Source: Aplectana chamaeleonis
Taxonomy: Eukaryota > Nematoda > Chromadorea > Rhabditida > Cosmocercidae
NCBI GenBank assembly: GCA_029168955.1
Contig: JAPDOI010001558.1
Span: forward strand, 48,501 to 112,500
Length of the DNA: 64,000 bases
Reading direction: 5' to 3'
The notes under the pieces are model-generated. The model searched no databases and was not told the origin of the DNA. It saw nothing but the letters and a program-made list of their open reading frames with translations. Positions 32,991-44,900 of this stretch are shown here, in pieces; within the stretch, counting starts at the first letter, position 1, and each line of letters begins with the position of its first letter. Made by a program: the position numbers and the translations under genes.

Positions 32991-35900
32991 CTATGGGAAT
33001 ATCGAGGAGATTACACAACTAGGGTAAGATCGCCGTTTTCCTTCGCTTTCCTTTACATATACATAATATCTGACGATTCAAGGAGCAGCGCTAATTTTGG
33101 ACTTGGACAGTAGTTAGTGACCGAGGGGCGAATGTAGGGACATGCGCAACGATCACTCGTTAGTGACAATGTTCGTTATACACAACTCCTTAACACTTGA
33201 AATTAAAAGACTGAATGCATGTGCTCCGCGGCCAATCAATTCAGCAGGTATTAAAATGGTTCTTTTTTGTTTTGAGACAACCCACCTAAAAGGATTTTGA
33301 TGTGCTCCATGTCTGACTACTAAGGCACCAGTCATTGTTGGTCGATCGGACGTAGCCAGCCCGGTTGAGAATCGTGAAAGACATGAATGAGGAGGGTTGA
33401 AAAAACACCCGATGTGGCCGACCCGACCAATGTGCGCATGGTATAATTTCAGAAATGAACGATACCGCTGATTTCATTCCACACATTTCATACATATCGA
33501 CCGTGTAGGTCACATCCATTTTTTTCAATTTTCCTCGTCCATGTTTTTATACGTAAGGTGCGTCCCAATGAGAATGGCGGCCCATGCGGCCGGCGTGCTA
33601 GGCAGGCGACCGTAGCGTTGGCCGCTCTCGGACGAGCATGCGAAAAGTCCCCACCGCCATCGACTACGAACGGGGCCGGCACCGGCTGGCAGCAAGCACT
33701 GCGCCGATCAATCAGCTCTGTAGACCGGGGGGGGGGAGGGGGGATGGCCGTGGTTGAAATCCACCCCTCGCCCGAGAGCGGCACATGCGCCGCCCGCCTG
33801 TCAAGCCCGCCGGCCGCGTGGGCCGCCATTCTCATTCGGGCACACCCATATTGACCGGGTCGGCCACGGCAGGTCACGACGTTTTTTCAACCTACTATGA
33901 TCAAGGCTCAATACACTGCGACGCATAAGCATAACAGCACACGTGAATTAGGCGTATCATATGTTGGATTGAGATTTCGATTATTGTAGAGAGTTTCTAT
34001 GTTTTCTACTACGATGAAGACGGTGGATCACTTCGTAGGACTCCAAATTCCCCATTTAGCCTTTAGTTTTGACAAAAAGCTTGTATTTCTTACGCCGCAT
34101 AAGTATAGCAACACTTGAGAAACATGAAAATTTCTCGCGACGACCGCCTCTTTTCCCCCTCTTTCATGTGTATTTATAGAACACTGGTTCAGTGTGAAGC
34201 TATACAGTACCGAGCATATTTTTTGCAAAGAAAGCGCTTTGCGGCGTTTTTTGCGCTCACAAAGCGCCGCAACGCCATAACTTGCTTCAAAGTGGTCCAA
34301 TTTCAATTCTGAAGTCATTTCTGGATTGCTTCCATTTAGTCCTATGCGATAGTGTTCTAAAAAGATAGATTCAACTCCGACAGTTTATCGATTTTTGCAT
34401 AATTGCACCTTTAAACCCCTCATAATGAACTGATCAGACGGTCATGATAGCAGAAATCAGTAATTTTTTGACCTGTGGTCCATGTGAATTTCAGAAGGAA
34501 ATACACATTTTTCAACAAAATGCCAGAGTTAAAAGAGCTGTCAACACATACCATTACATTCGCCTTACCGAGAGGAACAAGAAAACTATATAAAAAACTC
34601 ATTTAATCAACTTCGAAAAGAGTTATGGCGCTGCGGCGCTTTGTGAACTCAAAAAACGCCGCAAAACGCCTTTTTTGCAAAAAAGTATGCTCGGTACTGT
34701 ATGTCCACTTTTCCGGCGAACTTCACCTGTCTTCTGACGATAAAGTCCCGGTTGTCTCTTCGGACCTAGATTTCGATGGAATTTCGGCGAGCTAGAACGA
34801 CAAGCTGGATGCAGTTCCGAGTTCATGCTGGTTCCTGAATTGTTCAACGCCTGTGGTTGCCCTCGCGTCTCATGTAGCCTGGGAAGTAGTCCCAGTGAGA
34901 TGTTTTTCAACGAGTTGCCACCGACATGGTGTCGCTCCCGCCGACTCACTACTATTCGCTGCCGAGTTTCTGGGCGAGTACCAATCCGTACTCTATCAAC
35001 CACTACGACAACATTGTGGACCTCGAAATGAAGCAACCCCTTTGCTCAAAACATCTTCACAAGCCTGCTAGACTCGAGCCCGCGCGATCTAACATGAGAA
35101 TATTCCTTACCTACATTTCAGACAGACGAGGTGCGAGAACTTGTCAATAAGAGCTCTCCAATGACGTCCTGTACCATCAGAATTACTTGAAACAAACTTG
35201 TTATCGTCGAATCAGATGACATTACACACAATTTGGCAAACGGCGCCTCACTGCGTGGAGCACTAACGTTCCCCTAGTTCGTACTCATGCTTGATCGAGC
35301 TGTCTCGAGTCTAGCTGGCTTGTGCAAATGTTCTGAGCAAAGAGGTTGATCCATTCCGAGGTCCACAATGTTTTCGTAGAGGTTGATGGAGTATGGAATG
35401 GTATTTGCCGAGAAACTCGGCAGCGAATACTAAGAGTCGGTGGGACCGACACCATGTCTGTAGCGATTCGTTGAGTAATATCTCACTGGGACTGTTTCCC
35501 AGGCTCCATGAGACCTAAGGGCAACCATAGGCGTTGAACGACTCAGGATCCTGCATGAACTCGGAACTACATCCAGCTTGTCGTTCTAGCTAGCTGAAAT
35601 TCCATCGAAATCCAAGTTCATGGAGGTAACCGGGACTTTCGTGTCAGAAGACAGGTGGAGTTCGCCGGAAAGTGGACACATAGCTTCACACTGAACCAGT
35701 GTTCTATAAATACACATGAAAGAGGGGGCAAAGAGGCGGTCGTCGCGAGGAATTTTCGTGTTTCTTAAAGGCAGCATACACGCTCGTAGACGTGATTGAG
35801 ATAACTACGAAAATAGAATGATATGGCCCAGACTACAACGTCTACGCATTTCGAAGTGTCAAAAACGACCCACAATGCCGCTACATGAGTTAGAGGTTGG

Positions 35901-38900
35901 CCCCGCCCTGTATTTTCACGCCCCCTCTATTTGCCCTTTTCCTGCAACGCAAGGTTGCTGGGTCATCTTCACCGCTGGTGCTGTTGGTAGATTGCCGAGC
36001 AAGTGAACCACACACGTCACTGACGAAGAAGATGGTCCAGCAACCCTGCGTTGGAGGAAAAGGGTAAATACAGGGGGCGCGAAAATACAGGGCGGGGCCA
36101 AATTCTGACTCATGTAGCGGCATTGTGGGTCGTTTTTGACACTTCAAAATGCGTAGGCATTATGTTGTAAGCCATACGGTTCGATTCACTTTATTATCCC
36201 AGGGGTGTGTATACACGTCTGTTGGTACCTGCTCGTTGGTGTCCCTGCTTCTACTGAGCCCAGCAGACGTTTGAGTGTACACAGGGAAGCGATATAGCGT
36301 GTACAACTATATCGCGAAAGTATCCCATACATAGGATAAAGGTGTCGCCGCCCGGCACACTAAGGCCTCTGGTCCATAACATCTTAGGAACCGTACCTAA
36401 GGAGTTCATGTAGTCTTTGGCCACAAGCCACAATTTCGCCACCCTGAACTGTCTATCGCTGTCGAGTGATATCCAAAAAACTGTGCTGTCCTGACTTCTG
36501 AGCTATTTCCATGCACCGTTTGCTGCTTTGCAGGAAACCCGTCTCAGGGATAGACCCGTCATCAGCAACGCAGAGTACACCATCTACTGCGGTAACGCTG
36601 ACGATAGGAGAGTGGGAGGCTGTGCAATAGCTTTAAGGAAGGACTGAAATGGTATGATCGAGGAATTCGGCTCAACGTCGTGTAGGAATGCATTTGTGCG
36701 ACTGCGGGATCCCAGAGGATTCAATCTGTGGGTAGTGAGCGCTCATGCGCCCAATGAAACCGCCGAGGACAAATCGAAGGATGCGTTTCATGAGGAACTC
36801 AATCCGTTGCTGGACAGGATACCTTGTCAACATGCTGTTGTCGTGGGGATTGACGCAAATGCGAAGATGTGACTTGATCAGGAATCCGAAGTACTCGGTA
36901 AATGGTTCTACCCAGTGGAGCAAACATCGGACAATGGCTACCGCCTTGACGACTTGTGTGAACGCAGTGGTCTGATTATTGCATCGACATTCAAGAAGAA
37001 TCACCGCCGCCATCAGCTTACGTGACAGGGACCAACCCAGCTATCTCTGGAAGAGCAACGGAAGCGGAAGATGAAAACTTTAAAACTACAGCTCGACTAT
37101 GTTCTGACGTGGAATATTCCACTATCGGACATTCGAAGATCTAGAGCTGTGTGGGCTGTCGCATTCGATTTGGATCACCGCCCTGTTCTCTTAAACTTCA
37201 CTGCGAGGATTCATAAGAAGAAGCAAGGGGCTCAGCCTCACAACGCGTTTCTATTCACATCGGAGTACGGACGAAGAAGAAACTTTGCGACGCGGATTCT
37301 TTGGTCAAGTGCATTCAGGGCGCTTCGAAAAAGGCACTCCCGCTTGCACAGCCTAAGAAGAAGTTCTCCTACGTCTCAGAGGAACCGACATCTACTTAAA
37401 ACAAGGTATGCGCTCTCCGAACTGCAGGAAACTTCGTGGAGGAGAAGTGTCTGAGGACGAAGTTGCGTCGGCATCTTTAAAGTGACCGCGAACGAGAGTG
37501 GACGCGTAGAGCTGAAGAGTTTGAGAAGGCTTGGGAGAAGAAGAACCCGAGGAAACCCTACACGTTGTTACAACAGTGTAGCGGTAAGATGAAGAGATGT
37601 TCTCCTGTCCTCAACACTACCAATGGAGTTGCAGTTGGTGATTCACTACTGAATCGACCAACGCCATCAGTACCTGAGCTCCCACATGTTCAGAGAGCAC
37701 ATTACGATGTCAGTGAGGAACCGCCGACTGAGTCTGAAGTTTCGAATTCTGTCCGGAAAATGAAGAATGGAAATGCAGGTGGAGATGATAACATCACTGC
37801 TGAAATGCTGAAAGCTCTTCCTCCGTCTTGGATTCGTGAAATGACCAACACCATCCGTGCCATATGGATGAGCGAAAGGATGCCCTATACGTGGAAACAT
37901 GCGACCATCGTACCTCTTTACAAGAAGCTATCCGTCACGGATCCTAAGAACTACAGAGGAATCTCTCTACTTCGTGTCATGTACAAGGTTTTGAAACTAT
38001 CATTCCCGAGCGACTTATCAAACATTGTGAAGGAGTGACCAGAGATGAGCAAGCTGGTTTTCGACCTGGAAGATCGTCCATCGACCAAGTGCTCGTCGTG
38101 AGAAGTGTAATTGTTTCGTGGCAGCGGTATTCGTTCGACTCTCCTCATCGTGATCGAATGCTCAACGCTCTGCGAGCAGATGGAGTCCCGGAAAAGTATG
38201 ATCGGTTAATCGAGGACATGAACAGAGGAGCAACAGCAGCAGTTCGTACACCTGTCAGATTAACGTCAGCTTTCGAGGTGAAAACACGAGTAAGGCAAGG
38301 ACCTGTAGCAGGACCTTTTCCTTTCAACTTCGCCGTTGATGACATCATGCGTAGGGTTGCAGAACAGTTTTCTGCGGATGTGATTCTAACACCATCAAGA
38401 CGCTTCCTTGTCGACCTGGAGTTCGCCGACGGCATTGTGTTATTCGCTGAAAACAACGCAAAACTGCGAAGGATTGTGAACCTCGTTTCGAAGTATGCTG
38501 CAGCCTGTGAACTTCGTCTTCGTCCCCACAAATGCAAGCAGATGTGGATCTCTCAGAGGCCTTCAACGGGAGTTTGTGTGGACGGATTACGTAGCGAACT
38601 GGTGGATGATTTTGGTTATTTGGGCTGTTTGCTGAAGAACGATGGTAGTTATGCAGCGGATATTCGACAACGATGTGCGAAAGCTACGTCTGCATTCAAT
38701 TCTCTAACCAAGTGTTTGTGGTCTACCCCCGTCGCGAAGGAAGTCAACTTGCGCGTCTACCTATCCGCTACTCGCCTTATCATGATGTACGGATCGGAGA
38801 CGTGGGCAGCACCGAATACGCAGATGGAAAGGTTGGATTGGACGGAGAGGAAGCTTTTGAGGCGTTCGCTTGGGTATTTCTGGCCGCGTGTATGCCATAA

Positions 38901-41900
38901 CGAAGATCTCTACAAGGAAATCGACGCCTTACATCAACGACTGACACGAGGGAGGTGCCAGCATCTCGCAGTGCCATCTCAAGCAGCAATGGCAAGTCGA
39001 CTTCGACTGCTCGGGCATGTATTTACTAAGAAGAACGCCGGATCGTCTCGTACAACACGCTTTAAGGATGCTTCCAAATCCTGTCTGGAAACGGCCACCT
39101 GGGCGTAGGCGAAAGTTCTGGACGGGCGTGGTAAAGAGGATTTGAAGTCACTCGGCATCGAAAGACAGTTCAGGCGCGATGTTTCGTTCCGTAGGAAATG
39201 GAATAGTGACAGCTGGACTGAATGTGTTCAAATTGTGGCTGAAGACCGTGAAAAATGGACACGGCTAACTACTAGGACGGCACACCTCGGTGAAGATGAG
39301 GAATGACCGCGTCAGGCGAAACCCAACCGATTAAGTCAAAAGTAAGTCAAGTAAAATTCCAACCACGTTTACGAGCGTGAATGCTGCCTTTGAGTGTTGC
39401 TATACTTATGCGTCGTAAGAAATACAAACTTTTGTTATAACAAAAGACAAACGAAATGGGGAATTCGGAGTCCTACCGAGCGAACCATCGTCTTCGTCCA
39501 AGTAGAAAATATAGGAACTCTCCTCAATACAGTGCGTTCAGAAATGATAGGCTCACCCTGCGAAAACAAATATTTATTGAACAAGACGTGAAAAAACAAT
39601 GAAATCTAGTGTGATATAGGTCCACCACCGTTGACCTCAAAAATTCTCTCAGGCATCGAAAGGATCAAATTTCATATGACATTCTTATCAAGATTGGTCT
39701 AGACTTCGAGAGCAGCGGCTTCAAGCTCATTTACAGTGCCATACTGCTCGTTGTTCGCATAAAACTGGCGCACAATTATGCCCCAGATGTTCTCTATGGG
39801 GTTGCAATCAGGACTTCACGCAGGCCATTCCACCTCACGAGTTTGCTGCTGCTCCAACCAGGATTTTGTAGACCTCAACACATGTACTGCAGCGTTATCC
39901 TGCTGGAAAATGAAGCGCTGATTTCGTATTCCGGTTTTGAATGGCAGTAGATGTGTTCTCAGAGTTTCCTGGTATTCCTCCGAGTTCATCCGACAGGAGG
40001 TGAAGGCCATCTCCAAACACCTTCGCTGCAGAGTGCTCCCCAATACATCAACGAACCGCCACCAAAATTCCTACTGTTAAAGATCAAGGGATCTTTGCGG
40101 AGATCCCTCCAGTAAAACCGAGCTCCATGGGGAACATCGAGATTAAATTTTTTCTCGTCAGAGAAAATAACCTGAACAATTTTAAGCTCATTTTTCAAGT
40201 TTTCTTGACTTATGGGAGATCGCCTTACCTTTGCACAATTGGTTGTCATGTTCTTTCTTGAAAATTCCAGCCGAGCTTCTTTATGGTTGGCGGATATTCA
40301 CGGGGCCTTCTTCATAACTTGACGGACGATGTTTTCATTGCCGTTTAAGGCGTTCCAGACAGTTTTCGAAAAATCGAGCGATAATTCAGACCTGACTTGA
40401 TTCAGCGACAGCGTGCTGTTGGAACATAGGCGACTGATTTTTCGGGCATCCTGAATGGTGATCTTCTTAGGGTGTCCGGTAGACTTCGCTTTCCATAAGA
40501 AGCCGGATCTCTAAAAAACTGCCCAACACAGTGTTAAGAACGCCCGATTTGGGCCGCTATTCTTCGCTGACTCAGTCCAACAGAGGCGAGGGCACAAATC
40601 TGGGCTTGTTTGGAAGTAGTAAGAGCAGTACCACGTCCCATACTAGCAACAACGATGTAAGATGTACCCAAGTCAATGATATGTAATGGACTTGTAACGG
40701 GAAATTTTTCGAAGTAAGAAATTTAAATTTTTACAGGGTGAGCCTATCTTTTCTGAACGGTGGAAAATCCGAAAATTTATCTTAAAATTGTTCAAAATCG
40801 TGGAGTATTCATAAGATTGAGTATGCACAAGTTTTTTTGCGCTGCTGAATTTTATAGTGAACAGTATGGATCTTCAAACTGTAAAGCATTTTAAAAACCT
40901 CGGTTTTCAAGGGTGAGCCTATCATTCCTGACCACACTGTATTCGAGACTTCGATCCAACATATGATACGTTTAATTCACAGGTATTGCTATACTTATGC
41001 GTCGCAGTGTTTTATAAGTTCTTTTTAGTACAGGTATTTCAGTTTTAATGACAAGAAGCCTTTTTTCGAAGGAAAAAAATTACTTAATGGCGTGGGTGAG
41101 CAGTATACATTGGCTCCGAGTCATTCCGGACAACTGCGGAAATCACCCTTCTCTTCTTTACTCGAAACTTAATTATGTTTGGATGTATCTTACCGTACTA
41201 AAAAAACACTTATTTCAAATTCAAAATATTCAGGAGATTCTGCACGAAAAGTTCAGAATTATTCGATCCTTCGCAAACATTCAAATCATTTGAATTACCC
41301 TTTAGCTTGGGAACACTTAGCATCAAGTCAGCAGCAATTTTTTCAACGCACAGACGCTATAATGAGTTTTTATTGGAATCAATTCTCTCTAGAAGGATTA
41401 AGCTGAAGTAAAAAAAACCTGTCCTAGCTCCTTTTCGAATTGAGTCGCATCCAATGTAAATGAGTAGTATGAACACGCGGTCTTCAAGGAGCTATTCTTA
41501 CTACTCAACGCCAGTGCGTTATGCGCCGACGACGACCGTCATGACGGCGACGGCGGTATCTTGTTTTCCATCATTTTGATTATCAATCCGTCTTTCAGTT
41601 TTATTTCGTGCCACATGAATTAATTCCAGTACTTCTGCTACCATGATAGTGAACGCATGTACAGATTTTGCTTGCTCGGCAAAGTTAAGGCCCACTTAAA
41701 TTTGCTTCCCCATAGCGTCGCCGTTTTAGTAAAGTGTGTCCGATTAAGTCTGTCCGCCCACGCGGCCAGTGAGCGTGTTTATAGGCCGCCGCGAAGGCGT
41801 TTTTCAGACTTGCGAGTTGATTAGCAGTGAATAACATCCCAGCCAGCTCTTTCCGAGTCGTGAAAGGGCTCGCCCATAAAAAACCCTCGCGATGGCCGCT

Positions 41901-44900
41901 CGACACGCACGCCGACCTCATGGGCGGACAGTCTCATCCGGACAGACTTTATTCATAGCTTCCGCAAGCGCGACACGCGTAGAAGGTATTTATACACTTA
42001 CGCCCTGCCCGCGCGTGCCGCACAGGCGTTAAAGAGTATGATTAGCGCCTCAAGTGTTGAAAACATTCTCAAGTTGACATATGTATGAAACACAGGGAAT
42101 CGCTCATTCTAGGTCACAACAATGGTGGTTTTCGCAATTCTGTACACAGCCATTATTCTATGTGGCTTCATAGGAAATGTTTGCGTGATCGTCGCTATTA
42201 CACGGAACAAGTAAGCTCAAAAGCATTGTTTGTTACACTGTTTAGAATGCAGAGCGAATTTCCGGTCCGCAGCTGCGCCCAACCGTTGTTGATGCACGCA
42301 GCTAGAAGATAATCCCTGTCGTCCCAGCACGATTACCCGGGGTCACAGTATAATTTTGCGTGTCGTATTTCGCGTGGCCGCGACAGTATTTATCCGCAGC
42401 CGCGGGCAGACTCAATTCGATTAGCATTACATGTCAGTCATGGTAGTACTGTTCCCGGGATTAAACCGAACACGAGGGGATGCATCACCTAGAAAAGTGT
42501 TTGGAGGATAAGAAGAACTCGGACAGAAAATAGAGCTGACCGCTCGCAACAATAGGATTGACCGCGGGATCGGCGACGTTCCGACCTCATCATTGCGAGC
42601 GTTCCGACCGGTATTCAGCCGCGGTCAGTACGAAAGTGAGCGCGTTCCGAACGCAAATCTGCATCACGGCGCTTTGCGTTCGGACCGCGGGCGAGTATGA
42701 TATCACGGCGCCCTTCCGATGGGAGGGGCTAAGAACAGCGCAATACGCCAGCAGGAGATCCTACAATCATGGTGCCCACTACTGGCTATTACAGTATGAA
42801 ATAGCCAGTACTGGATATCACGATTGGGGGACTCCAGGCTAGCGTATTGCATAATAACATAACACAAAAATCCTTATATACAGATTTATTCAAAAATTGA
42901 TCGATTACTGGTGGTACCACAATGAGTAATTAGACAAAGATGCGCAACAAATTGATTTTTACAGCAAAGACTATCGGTTAGATACAGAAATCTACAACAA
43001 ATTACAGAACGTTAATCAAAAAGAGGGGTTTATGAACTCTACAAATTTGATTATTATGTTATTACGATCCGTTGAATGACTGTATTCAGATTATTGATCG
43101 ATTCGAAAATAAGGGACTAATGCACAAGTATTAGCGGCACAATTGAACGAATTAGCACTATTAAACAACATTTCATCACAATTATTAACAGAAAGGAATA
43201 AATTCTTGAGTTAAGATTAGTTCTAACCGGACTAACTGTACCGCCCTATGCTCTTCATTGCACAACAGACAGAACAACATGAGCTTGCTTCTCTATCCAA
43301 AAAAATGGAAACGGACCTTATATCAAAGTTTGGCATAAATTTTGAGTGCTGAATATTTTAGTCCCGCCTAATACCTACAACTGTCACAACAAAGTTCTGA
43401 AAAAAATTTAGTCGGGGAAAATCTATAGTCCCGGAAAGTGTTACAAACCTAGCTCTGCTACGACGGCCTCTCCAAAGGTAGTGAGCAGAAACTCAACGGG
43501 ATCATCGTACTGTGGTACAGCATTTCCTAAAACAATAATCTCATTGGATTCAACTGTTAAACCGTAACACAAAACGCATACCTCGCTTTGTAGTCTTCGA
43601 TCTGTTCCATCTGGTTTTCCGCGTCGTCGCTTCGAGCCTTCCCATGCGAAATCTATCAAACATTTCTGGAAAATAGAACCTATTTAAGTCCCAAACGTTG
43701 TGAGCATATGTTGCAAACGCAGATTTATCAGTTGGCTGTGTTAAGACTGTAGCAACGAGTATGAGAGTCGCTTATTATTGAAAAAGGTGTTTTGTGAATT
43801 CCATGTCAAGTTTACACACTATGCACATTTTATGCACACATTAAGAAGCAAAAGCTTCTTCTCCTTTTAAAGGCAGCAGAGAAGCTCAAAAGCGTTGTTG
43901 GGATAACCACTGGGGTCGTATGGCCCCTAGTAGAACGCTCGCGCCGTTGGAAGCGTCGAAAACTAGTCTAAACTACTAACTGTGAGCAATGCAAATCGAA
44001 AAATTTCGTCAACCCCGCCCACGAGCTTCGACAACCCTGCCTCCACATACGAACTCGTCCAGATTGATTCTTTGAATACAGTCACTGTGGCTGGTTTTTG
44101 ATGCTTACAATTAGGTGAGCGTTCTAGTACAGGCTGCAGGAGTCGATCGGCTTCGCAATCTCAAGTCTATCGGTTTTGCACACCTACAACGTCGCTCCAA
44201 ATTTTTTTTCAAATCCCAAAGCATTTTTTTGCTGTTGTGCGTACTCCTGGCTAAGCTCCTCCCACTTTTCGAAAGATTGGAAACACTCCTTAGGAACCCT
44301 TACACACATCCAACGACAATGCGCATCTTATTTCAAACTTCTACGCACTTTTCGCCCTTGTGCGCACTCTCCCTGAAGCTCCGCCCACTTTCCGGAACAT
44401 TGAAAACTCGCCCTCGAAGCCCTCACAGACTTCCAGCCTGATTCCCCACACTTTTTTTTGAATTTCACAGCACTTTTTGCCGCTGTGCGCACTCCTGTCA
44501 AAGCCCCGCCCACATTCCGGAACACTGAAAAATTTCACAGCACTTTTTTTGCCGCTGTGCGCACTCCTGTCGAAGCCCCGCCCACATTCCGGAACATTGA
44601 AAACTTGCCCTCGAAGCCCTCACAGACTTCCAGCCTGATTCCCCACACTTTTTTCGAATTTCACAGCACTTTTTTTGCCGCTGTGCGCACTCCTGTCAAA
44701 GCCCCGCCCACATTCCGGAACACTGAAAAATTTCACAGCACTTTTTTTGCCGCTGTGCGCACTCCTGTCGAAGCCCCGCCCACATTCCGGAACATTGAAA
44801 ACTTGCCCTCGAAGCCCTCACAGACTTCCAGCCTGATTTACCACACTTTTTTTATGAATTTCGAAGTACTCTTTTTGTCGCTGTGCGCACTCCTGTCGAA

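Larger units (their letters stand above)
35769..39389. mobile_element. TTAA-3 element, copy 2, carrying an RTE LINE
   Basis: The left end AGGCAGCATACACGCTCG follows TTAA (35765-35768). The right end ACGAGCGTGAATGCTGCCT precedes TTGA (39390-39393). A palindromic part (35850-36170) matches the style of copy 1 (CTGTATTTTCACGCCCCC and complement). The LINE entered near 36180, so only about 0.44 kb of this 3.6 kb is the original element. Confidence 0.8.
33914..41009. mobile_element. large foldback element inflated by four nested insertions
   Basis: The outermost arms are 33914-34115 (CACTGCGACGCATAAGC...) and 39394-41009 (...GCTATACTTATGCGTCGCAGTG); the next arms are 34116-35098 and about 35300-35768. 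Subtracting the nested elements leaves about 1.56 kb of original palindrome. TA precedes the left end; TT follows the right, a possibly mutated TA. Nested inside are a hairpin MITE (34205-34699), a TTAA-3 element (35769-39389), an RTE LINE within that, and a Tc1 (39530-40939). Located in receptor intron 1. Confidence 0.8.

Noticed and set aside
33558..33877. Overlapping GC-rich ORFs of 98 and 129 codons
   Set aside because: They lie within a terminal-inverted-repeat element, on both strands, with no conserved motif.
42085..42312. 75-codon ORF over receptor exon 2
   Set aside because: Out of frame with the TM1 coding sequence and reads through the splice donor.
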